NCBI GenBank assembly: GCA_030526765.1
Contig: JAUNCB010000096.1
Coordinates: forward strand, 1 to 5,705
From: Bacillota bacterium
Lineage (GTDB): Bacteria; Bacillota; Clostridia; Lachnospirales; Anaerotignaceae
DNA: 5,705 bases
Direction: 5' to 3'
Below, one piece after another: positions 1-4,700 of this stretch. A model generated the notes under the pieces. That model searched no databases and had not been told where the DNA came from. It worked only from the letters and a program-made list of their open reading frames with translations. The position numbers and the translations under genes were made by a program. Positions within the stretch are counted from its first letter, which is position 1. Each line of letters starts with the position of its first letter.

Positions 1-1
1 G

Positions 2-955
2 GAATCCAATAATGAATACTGGCTGGAAAAGGATGCAAAACTTCGTACAGATTTCAATATCACAACAGGCTTCCAGACAGATGATATTCCTCGCATCAAG
101 TTCAAATCCAAAATGAAGGAATATTATGAAAAAGCGGGTCTGACGGTTGCAAGATATCATCTGGTGGATGATCTGGAGGGCTGCAGAGCGTTCATTGAAA
201 AGGTGGGCTATCCTGTTGTTGCAAAGCCCGACAACGGCGTTGGTGCATCCCATAACTTCAAAATCAAAAATGATGCCGAGCTGGAAAGCTTCTATGGGCA
301 GCGTCATGAAGGTGTTGTGTATATCATGGAGGAATTTGTAAACGGTATCGTAAATTCCTATGATGCCATTATTGACTCCAAGGGTGAGATCATGTTTGAA
401 ACAGGCAATATCTCTCTGGGTTCTATTATGGACATCGTAAATGAAAAGCAGAATTCCAAATTCTATATTCTGAAGGAGCTGCCTGAGGATACCAGAAAAG
501 CAGGCAGAGATACGGTTAAGGCCTTCGGTGTAAAGAGCCGCTTCGTTCATTTTGAATTCTTCCGTCTGCTGGAGGATCAGGAGGGACTGGGCAAAAAGGG
601 CGATATCATGGCGCTAGAGGTAAATATGCGTCCCAGCGGCGGCGTTTCTCCCGATATGATCAATTTTGCCCATAATACAGATGTATATAAGATCTGGGCA
701 GATATGGTTGCCTTCGACTATTCCACAAAGCCTGAGGGTGCACATACATACTGCGGCTTCATTGGTCTGCGTGACGGCAAGCCCTTTGCCATGACCCATG
801 AGGATATTATGGAGAAATACAGCGGTCAGATCAAAATGTCTGAGCGTGTTCCCGATGCCCTTTCCGGTGCAATGGGGAACCAGATGTATCTGGCAACCTT
901 CCCTACGGAAGAAGAACTGATGGCATTTTATGATGACATCTCCAGAGAAATATAA
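2..955 (+). CDS. ATP-grasp domain carboxylate-amine ligase family protein, 5' truncated by the window edge
   Basis: The reading frame is open from base 2, so the ATG at 113 is probably internal: the 37 codons before it continue in frame with ordinary protein-like sequence. The visible 317 residues cover most of an ATP-grasp fold. Seen: the ATP-binding lysine segment VVAKPDNGVGA (Lys codon 224-226), the hinge-like strand VYIMEEFVNG (codons from about 314), HFEFF (from 548), and the Mg-binding ExN in ALEVNMRPSGG (Glu 617-619, Asn 623-625). Family knowledge: such enzymes activate a carboxylate as acyl phosphate and couple it to an amine in the cytoplasm. The substrate cannot be read from this sequence. 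The C-terminal part after about 700 (CGFIGLRDGKPF and onward) is not one I recognise. The missing N-terminus is probably a pre-ATP-grasp domain of several tens of residues. The gene ends at TAA 953-955, just before a terminator, so it is the last gene of its transcript. It could also be annotated as a carbamoyl-phosphate-synthase-large-subunit-like protein. Confidence 0.85.
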   Translation, partial: ESNNEYWLEKDAKLRTDFNITTGFQTDDIPRIKFKSKMKEYYEKAGLTVARYHLVDDLEGCRAFIEKVGYPVVAKPDNGVGASHNFKIKNDAELESFYGQRHEGVVYIMEEFVNGIVNSYDAIIDSKGEIMFETGNISLGSIMDIVNEKQNSKFYILKELPEDTRKAGRDTVKAFGVKSRFVHFEFFRLLEDQEGLGKKGDIMALEVNMRPSGGVSPDMINFAHNTDVYKIWADMVAFDYSTKPEGAHTYCGFIGLRDGKPFAMTHEDIMEKYSGQIKMSERVPDALSGAMGNQMYLATFPTEEELMAFYDDISREI

Positions 956-965
956 TACAGACACG

Positions 966-994
966 AAAGACCCGAGTGTTTTCTCGGGTTTTTT
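966..994 (+). terminator. Rho-independent terminator of the ATP-grasp gene
   Basis: Stem CCCGAG (971-976) pairs with CTCGGG (983-988) around a 6-nt loop. The stem extends through A970-T989 and further A-U pairs with the six-T tract at 989-994. It lies 10 bases after the TAA stop and separates the ligase gene from the permease. Confidence 0.9.
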
Positions 995-1066
995 GGTTCT
1001 ATGACAATTTTTTATAAAAAGATTCCAATTATTGATATTTTTCAAAAGAGATTTGTCGGATAAGTA

Positions 1067-1095
1067 TTGAAATTGAGTTGAAAAATAGGTATACT
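1067..1095 (+). promoter_or_regulatory. Sigma-A type promoter of the purine permease gene
   Basis: TTGAAA (1067-1072), a 17-bp spacer, then TATACT (1090-1095) is close to consensus. Transcription would begin near 1102, giving a leader of about 30 nt before the GTG start. That leader is too short for a purine riboswitch. The remaining bases between the upstream terminator and this promoter (995-1066) are AT-rich with no clear operator. Confidence 0.7.
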
Positions 1096-1118
1096 CATTC
1101 AGTTGAAATATGATATAA

Positions 1119-1125
1119 GAGGAGG
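1119..1125 (+). promoter_or_regulatory. Ribosome binding site that fixes the permease start at GTG 1133
   Basis: GAGGAGG (1119-1125) ends 7 bases before GTG 1133-1135. The longer in-frame alternative, TTG at 1103, has no ribosome binding site, would contain this one inside the gene, and lies at the predicted transcription start. Confidence 0.85.
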
Positions 1126-1132
1126 TTATTTT

Positions 1133-2470
1133 GTGAGTTTTTTTGAAAAATGTTTTAAGCTGAAAGAGAATAATACCACCATGCGGACAGAGATCATGGC
1201 AGGTATTACAACATTCATGACCATGGCGTATATCCTTGTGGTAAACCCCAGCATCCTTTCCACAACAGGGATGGATTACGGCGCACTGCTGACAGCAACC
1301 TGTATTGCAGCGGCCTTCGGTACCTTCCTGATGGCATTCTTTGCCAATTATCCCTTCGTACTGGCACCCGGTATGGGGCTGAATGCATACTTTGCCTACA
1401 CCGTAGTTGCACAGTATGGCTACGGCTGGGAAGTGGCACTGGCAGCGGTTTTTGTAGAGGGTCTTATCTTTATTTTCCTTTCTGCGGTAAATGTGCGTGA
1501 AGCGATCTTTAATGCGATCCCCACCAATATGAAAAAGGCGGTAAGTGTCGGTATCGGTATGTATATCGCATTTATCGGTCTGCAGAATGCAGGTGTTGTA
1601 GTAAATAATCCTTCTACCTGTGTGGCACTGGGTAACGTGAAATCCGTTGGTGTTGCACTGGCGCTGATCGGTACCATCCTGACACTGGTTCTGGTAGTAA
1701 GAAAGGTAAAGGGCGCACTGCTTCTGGGGATCCTGCTGACATGGGTTCTGGGTATCCTTTGCCAGTTTGCCGGTCTGTATCAGGTAAATCCCGATGCAGG
1801 GGCATACTCTCTGATTCCTGCAGGTATCATTTCCGCACCTCCCAGTATTGCACCCATTGCAGGGAAGCTGAGCTTTGCGGGAATCTCTGTGTTTGATTTT
1901 ATTGTTGTAATTTTTGCTTTCCTGTTTGTGGATCTGTTCGATACACTGGGCACACTGATCGGTGTTTCCACAAAGGCAGGTTTTCTGGATAAAGACGGAA
2001 AACTGCCCAAGATCAAAGGCGCACTGTTTGCCGATGCGGTTGCTACAACAGCAGGTGCTGTGCTGGGTACATCCACAGTAACAACCTTTGTAGAGTCTGC
2101 TTCCGGTGTTTCCGATGGCGGCAGAACCGGTATGACAGCTTTTACAGCAGGTATCCTGTTCCTGGTTGCGCTGCTGTTCTCTCCCATTCTGACAACGATC
2201 CCTTCCTTTGCAACCACACCTGCACTGGTTGTCGTTGGTCTGATGATGGTGGAAAATGTTACAGAGATTTCCTTCTCTGATTTTACAGAAGGTTTCCCTG
2301 CATTTATGACGATTCTGATGATGATCGTTTGCTACAGCATTTCCGAAGGTCTGGTATTCGGTGTAATTTCCTATGTTCTTCTGAAATTCCTCAGCGGCAG
2401 AAAGAACGAACTGAATCCCGTTATCGTGATCATTGCATTCCTCTTCTTCCTGAAGCTGATTCTGGGTTAA
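1133..2470 (+). CDS. NCS2 family (AzgA-like) purine permease
   Basis: This is a 445-residue polytopic inner-membrane protein, normal length for the AzgA-like branch of the nucleobase:cation symporter-2 family. Seen: N-terminal FKLKENNTTMRTEIMAGITTF; the TM3-region motif PGMGLNAYF (79-87); the TM8 motif VDLFDTLGTLIG (266-277); and the TM10 signature TTFVESASGVSDGGRTG (317-333). About 12 or more hydrophobic segments are present. Family knowledge: AzgA-type members such as Bacillus PbuG and PbuO import hypoxanthine, guanine or adenine by proton symport, and the TM8 and TM10 acidic residues bind the base. Which purine is moved here cannot be read, and PbuG and PbuO cannot be told apart, so no symbol is given. 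The start is GTG 1133, chosen from its ribosome binding site. The gene has its own promoter. No terminator follows before the phosphofructokinase gene 78 bases downstream, so partial co-transcription is possible. Confidence 0.93.
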   Translation: MSFFEKCFKLKENNTTMRTEIMAGITTFMTMAYILVVNPSILSTTGMDYGALLTATCIAAAFGTFLMAFFANYPFVLAPGMGLNAYFAYTVVAQYGYGWEVALAAVFVEGLIFIFLSAVNVREAIFNAIPTNMKKAVSVGIGMYIAFIGLQNAGVVVNNPSTCVALGNVKSVGVALALIGTILTLVLVVRKVKGALLLGILLTWVLGILCQFAGLYQVNPDAGAYSLIPAGIISAPPSIAPIAGKLSFAGISVFDFIVVIFAFLFVDLFDTLGTLIGVSTKAGFLDKDGKLPKIKGALFADAVATTAGAVLGTSTVTTFVESASGVSDGGRTGMTAFTAGILFLVALLFSPILTTIPSFATTPALVVVGLMMVENVTEISFSDFTEGFPAFMTILMMIVCYSISEGLVFGVISYVLLKFLSGRKNELNPVIVIIAFLFFLKLILG

Positions 2471-2474
2471 AGAA

Positions 2475-2502
2475 TTGTTTTTGCATCAGAAAATGCTATA
2501 AT
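2475..2502 (+). promoter_or_regulatory. pfp: Extended -10 promoter of the phosphofructokinase gene
   Basis: A perfect TATAAT (2497-2502) is preceded by TG one base upstream (2494-2495), an extended -10 element. A weak -35, TTGTTT (2475-2480), lies 16 bp away. Transcription would start near 2509, giving a leader of about 40 nt. Together with the lack of a terminator after the permease, this suggests that the kinase gene is expressed from its own promoter plus read-through. Confidence 0.65.
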
Positions 2503-2548
2503 AAATAGAAAACGAAGCCTTCCCTGAAAAAAAGAAAGGAAGATCAGT

Positions 2549-3772
2549 ATGAAAAATCTTTTGGTTGCACAATCCGGCGGACCCTCTGCTGCTATCAATG
2601 CCACTCTGGTCGGAGTAGTGGAAAAGGGCCTTGCTGACAGAAATATTGATAAGATCTATGGTGCAAAAAACGGTATTATGGGACTGATGCGCGGTCAGCT
2701 TGTGGAGCTGAGTGAACAGCTTTCCGATCCCGAAAAGTTGCAGCTGCTCTGCCAGACACCGTCTTCCGTTTTGGGCTCCTGTCGGATGAAGCTTTCCGAT
2801 TTTAAGGAAAGCACCTTTGAATATGAGAAGATCATTCAGGTGTTCCGTAAGTACGATATCGGATATTTTATCTATATCGGCGGAAATGATTCCATGGATA
2901 CGGTGTATAAGCTCTCGGAATACTGCAAAGAGATGCGGATCGATGATATCAAGATCATTGGTGCACCGAAAACCATTGATAATGATCTGACGGAAACAGA
3001 CCACTGCCCCGGCTTTGGCTCTGCGGCAAAATATGTGGCAACCACCATGTCTGAAATTTCCTGTGACTGTAATGTTTATGCGCAGCCCTCTGTGACCATT
3101 GTTGAGATCATGGGGCGGGATGCAGGGTGGCTGACTGCAGCCTCTGCCCTTGGCAGACTGAATGGGGATACTGCACCGGATCTGATCTATCTGTGTGAAA
3201 GACCCTTCTGTGTAGACCAGTTTTTGGACGATGTAAGAGCAAAGATGGCAGAAAAGCATTCCATCATCGTTGCAGTCAGCGAAGGAATCCGAAATGAAGA
3301 GGATGACTATCTGACAGATTCCCTGCAGGACAGAGCGGCAGATGCCTTTGGGCATAAGATCCTTGCCGGTGCTTCCCGCTATCTGGAGGAAATTATCCGC
3401 TTTGAGATCGGCTGTAAGGTAAGAAGCATTGAGCTGAGCGTAATGCAGCGCTGTGCTTCCCATGTGGCATCCGCGGCAGATATCTATGAATCCAGACTGC
3501 TGGGTGCAGCAGCGGCGGATTACTGTATTTCCGGTGAAACAGGCAAAATGGCATGCATCAAAAGAGTATCCGAAAAGCCTTATCGCTTCGCAATTGATTT
3601 TGTAGAGATCGAAAAAATTGCCAATCAGGTGAAAAAGGTTCCCGATGAATGGATCACACCTGCGGGCAATGATGTGACTCAGGAAATGATCGATTATCTG
3701 CTTCCTCTGATACAGGGAGAAATGCCCTGTACCTATCGCAACGGTGTCCCCGTTCATCTGAGATTAGACTGA
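2549..3772 (+). CDS. pfp: 6-phosphofructokinase, pyrophosphate-dependent type (PPi--fructose-6-phosphate 1-phosphotransferase)
   Basis: This 407-residue cytoplasmic glycolytic enzyme phosphorylates fructose 6-phosphate to fructose 1,6-bisphosphate. Seen: N-terminal phosphate loop QSGGPSAAIN (8-17) in place of the GGDAPGMN form of ATP enzymes; GGNDS (111-115); the catalytic loop PKTIDND (140-146); MGRDAGW (188-194); SEGIRNE (244-250); and MQRCAS (299-304). Family knowledge: ATP-dependent enzymes have Gly at the positions of Asp114 and Lys141. Asp plus Lys there crowds out ATP and marks pyrophosphate use, making the step reversible. The residue before Asp114 is Asn113 rather than the usual Asp. 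The length fits the longer PPi type rather than the roughly 320-residue bacterial PfkA. The start is ATG 2549, preceded by AAAGGAAG (2535-2542). The gene is closed by a strong terminator. PPi dependence is inferred from residues; ATP use is less likely. Confidence 0.92.
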   Translation: MKNLLVAQSGGPSAAINATLVGVVEKGLADRNIDKIYGAKNGIMGLMRGQLVELSEQLSDPEKLQLLCQTPSSVLGSCRMKLSDFKESTFEYEKIIQVFRKYDIGYFIYIGGNDSMDTVYKLSEYCKEMRIDDIKIIGAPKTIDNDLTETDHCPGFGSAAKYVATTMSEISCDCNVYAQPSVTIVEIMGRDAGWLTAASALGRLNGDTAPDLIYLCERPFCVDQFLDDVRAKMAEKHSIIVAVSEGIRNEEDDYLTDSLQDRAADAFGHKILAGASRYLEEIIRFEIGCKVRSIELSVMQRCASHVASAADIYESRLLGAAAADYCISGETGKMACIKRVSEKPYRFAIDFVEIEKIANQVKKVPDEWITPAGNDVTQEMIDYLLPLIQGEMPCTYRNGVPVHLRLD

Positions 3773-3781
3773 TGATAACTG

Positions 3782-3817
3782 AGACTGTATGAAATTCGTT
3801 TCATACAGTCTTTTTTT
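3782..3817 (+). terminator. Strong Rho-independent terminator of pfp
   Basis: A perfect 12-bp stem (3783-3794 with 3799-3810) closes a TTCG tetraloop (3795-3798). It is extended by A3782-T3811 and followed by seven T (3811-3817). It begins 10 bases after the pfp stop. Confidence 0.95.
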
Positions 3818-3847
3818 GTATAGAAAAGGCTTGGGATGTCCATACTC
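3817..3847 (+). promoter_or_regulatory. Possible forespore sigma-G promoter for the BofC-like gene
   Basis: TGTATA (3817-3822), an 18-bp spacer, then CATACTC (3841-3847) resembles the Bacillus sigma-G consensus TGAATA-N17/18-CATACTA, with one mismatch in each element. No sigma-A promoter is visible between the pfp terminator and the gene. Transcription would begin near 3853, leaving a very short leader that still holds the ribosome binding site. The -35 element touches the terminator U-tract. Confidence 0.45.
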
Positions 3848-3852
3848 CGCCT

Positions 3853-3861
3853 AAGAGGTGG
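3853..3861 (+). promoter_or_regulatory. Ribosome binding site supporting the start at ATG 3866
   Basis: AAGAGGTGG (3853-3861) sits 4 to 7 bases before ATG 3866. The in-frame ATG at 3836, 10 codons upstream, has no such site and would place this one inside the gene. Confidence 0.75.
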
Positions 3862-3865
3862 TTTT

Positions 3866-4399
3866 ATGCGCAGAACACTATGGATCGCATCCCTTTGCAG
3901 CTTTCTGATTTTTCTTTTTCTTGGCTATTCCTATGCATTCTGGGTGGGGGAACGGGAAAAGCAGGAGAAGGCAGAGGTGCCTGTGATCCGACAGAAAAAT
4001 ATCATCCTTCCTGATACGAGGATCGTATATCAGTATTTTTACACCTCCGATCGGGTGACGAAGGAGGAAAGCGAGGAGGCTCCGGAATTTTTGCAGGGGC
4101 TGGATATGGAGCAGCTGAAAAGTGTATATAACGGATGGCAGATCATACTGTTTTCTCCGGAAACAGTGATTTTAAGATGCAGCATCGAAGGGCTCAGCAG
4201 TGAAACTTATATTCTGGGAGAGGAAGAGGGCTTTGTTGCTGTTTTTTATGAGGATGCCCAGAAGATGATCCGAATGAAGGAGCGGACGGAGATCCCTCTT
4301 TCTGTTCTTGGGGAAGAGGATGCCCGCATGCTGCGGGAAGGAATACGGATCACGGGAGAGGAGACACTGGCAAAGGCATTGGCTGACTTAAGCAGTTGA
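3866..4399 (+). CDS. BofC-like protein, membrane-anchored or exported, probably sporulation-linked
   Basis: The 177-residue protein has a short basic start (MRR) and one hydrophobic segment at about residues 5-27. This is a signal anchor, or a signal peptide with a possible SYA cleavage site before Phe25. The rest is soluble and acidic. From memory of Bacillus subtilis BofC, the order of features agrees: a beta-strand with IVYQYFYTSDRVTKEE (53-68), then VYNGWQI (87-93; BofC has a YAGW-type motif), then YILGEEEGFVAVFY (115-128; YIGVSDNGVISTF-like), then a final two-helix piece LREGIRITGEETLAKALADL (156-175). Family knowledge: BofC is made in the forespore, exported to the intermembrane space, and restrains the SpoIVB protease of the sigma-K checkpoint. 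Similarity is remote, so the function is inference, and many clostridial BofC-domain proteins are uncharacterised. It is a single-gene unit after the pfp terminator. A weak 8-bp bulged hairpin (4405-4426) follows the stop. Confidence 0.75.
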   Translation: MRRTLWIASLCSFLIFLFLGYSYAFWVGEREKQEKAEVPVIRQKNIILPDTRIVYQYFYTSDRVTKEESEEAPEFLQGLDMEQLKSVYNGWQIILFSPETVILRCSIEGLSSETYILGEEEGFVAVFYEDAQKMIRMKERTEIPLSVLGEEDARMLREGIRITGEETLAKALADLSS

Positions 4400-4424
4400 C
4401 TATACAGCTAAGCGAATCTTTGGC

Positions 4425-4453
4425 TGGACATTTTCTACCCCACGTGTTATAAT
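4425..4453 (+). promoter_or_regulatory. Strong sigma-A promoter driving the candidate small RNA
   Basis: TGGACA (4425-4430; one mismatch to consensus), exactly 17 bp of spacer, and perfect TATAAT (4448-4453) preceded by an extended -10 TG (4445-4446). The predicted transcription start is near G4460. No ribosome binding site or convincing protein gene follows. Confidence 0.75.
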
Positions 4454-4457
4454 CCAA

Positions 4458-4485
4458 TTGTGAAAACTCCCCAAATTTTTCACAA
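4458..4485 (+). repeat. 9-bp inverted repeat overlapping the transcription start
   Basis: TTGTGAAAA (4458-4466) and TTTTCACAA (4477-4485) are perfect inverted copies separated by 10 bases. In RNA they make the 5' hairpin of the small RNA candidate. In DNA they overlap the predicted start and could be a regulator site. The half-sites look like those of Rex, but the spacing is longer than the usual 18-bp operator. Confidence 0.7.
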
Positions 4486-4580
4486 ATCAGATAGTATTTA
4501 TGTACTATGTAACCCAATAAGGTATAACCTTCTCTTTTTTCCGAAAGAGCAGCCAACGCAGGGCTGCTCTTTCCTCGTTT
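4460..4580 (+). ncRNA. Candidate small non-coding RNA of about 115-120 nt
   Basis: I do not recognise this RNA. It runs from the predicted start of a strong promoter to a terminator-like hairpin. Visible structure in order: a 5' hairpin GTGAAAA/TTTTCAC (4460-4466 with 4477-4483) with the loop CTCCCCAAAT; a second hairpin ATAGTA/TACTAT (4491-4496 with 4503-4508); a small AAGGT/ACCTT hairpin (4519-4523 with 4527-4531); a CU-rich single-stranded stretch (4528-4542); and the 12-bp terminal hairpin. The C-rich 5' loop is the type of seed that Firmicute regulatory RNAs such as RsaE/RoxS use on G-rich ribosome binding sites. The downstream GH13 gene has its own perfect promoter, so the segment is unlikely to be merely its leader. 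It could still be a long leader with an attenuator if transcription reads through. 6S, SRP RNA and common riboswitch signatures were looked for and not seen. Confidence 0.5.
4543..4580 (+). terminator. Terminal hairpin of the candidate small RNA, probable intrinsic terminator
   Basis: A perfect 12-bp stem, GAAAGAGCAGCC (4543-4554) with GGCTGCTCTTTC (4562-4573), and a 7-nt loop. The 3' arm ends in TTTC and continues CTCGTTTT, so the U-tract is interrupted and termination may be partial. On the other strand the hairpin is followed by A-rich RNA, so it would not terminate there. Confidence 0.6.
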
Positions 4581-4632
4581 TCAGAGAAAAGTGGATATGC
4601 AGATGCGCAGAAAGACTTCTGTTCGCTTGTGA

Positions 4633-4662
4633 TTGACATAACAGAGGGGATACAGGTATAAT
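4633..4662 (+). promoter_or_regulatory. Perfect-hexamer sigma-A promoter of the GH13 gene
   Basis: TTGACA (4633-4638), an 18-bp spacer and TATAAT (4657-4662): both hexamers match consensus exactly. Transcription would start near 4669, giving a leader of about 32 nt. A promoter this strong for a sugar-degradation gene would normally need a repressor. No clear catabolite-responsive element was found, but a palindrome overlaps the -10 box and start. Confidence 0.85.
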
Positions 4663-4676
4663 ATTCATATTATCCC
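4655..4676 (+). promoter_or_regulatory. Imperfect 22-bp palindrome over the GH13 -10 box, possible operator
   Basis: ATAATAT (4658-4664) and ATATTAT (4667-4673) are perfect inverted arms around TC. After one mismatch (4657/4674), GG (4655-4656) matches CC (4675-4676). It covers the -10 box and the predicted start, where a bound repressor would block RNA polymerase. AT-richness of the -10 region makes chance a real alternative. Confidence 0.4.
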
Positions 4677-4686
4677 ATAAATCGAT

Positions 4687-4695
4687 AAGGTGGTG
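4687..4695 (+). promoter_or_regulatory. Ribosome binding site of the GH13 gene
   Basis: AAGGTGGTG (4687-4695) precedes two overlapping ATGs. ATG 4697 is very close and opens only 13 codons before TGA. ATG 4701 is better spaced and opens the long glycosidase frame, so it is taken as the start. Confidence 0.75.
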
Positions 4696-4700
4696 TATGT

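Noticed and set aside
614..1045. Minus-strand open frame of 143 codons over the end of the ATP-grasp gene
   Set aside because: It is a shadow of the coding frame and crosses the terminator; the sequence is not protein-like.
1036..1055. CodY-box-like sequence upstream of the permease promoter
   Set aside because: Only about 10 of 15 positions fit the consensus, which is expected by chance in AT-rich intergenic DNA.
2519..2542. CTTCC/GGAAG pairing that could hide the pfp ribosome binding site
   Set aside because: Only 5 bp with a 14-nt A-rich loop; too weak to claim as regulation.
2486..3757. A 423-codon open frame on the minus strand across the whole pfp gene
   Set aside because: Its codons are in exact register with the pfp codons. 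It stays open because pfp hardly uses TTA, CTA and TCA. The product is rich in Cys, His, Phe and Ile with no recognisable motif, and the plus-strand enzyme is unmistakable.
4405..4431. Hairpin just after the BofC-like gene as its terminator
   Set aside because: The stem is 8 bp with a bulge and a G-U pair, it lacks a real U-tract, and it overlaps the -35 box of the next promoter.
4500..4520. A six-codon frame (MYYVTQ) inside the candidate RNA, possible leader peptide
   Set aside because: It has no ribosome binding site and no run of a single amino acid codon, and it overlaps a hairpin.
4460..4636. A 58-codon frame from GTG at the predicted transcription start, which would be leaderless
   Set aside because: It has no ribosome binding site, its composition is random-looking and Cys-rich, and it runs through both the 5' hairpin and the terminator-like hairpin.
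4487..4640. Catabolite-responsive element near the GH13 promoter
   Set aside because: No sequence fits the cre consensus with its central CG and flanking symmetry.
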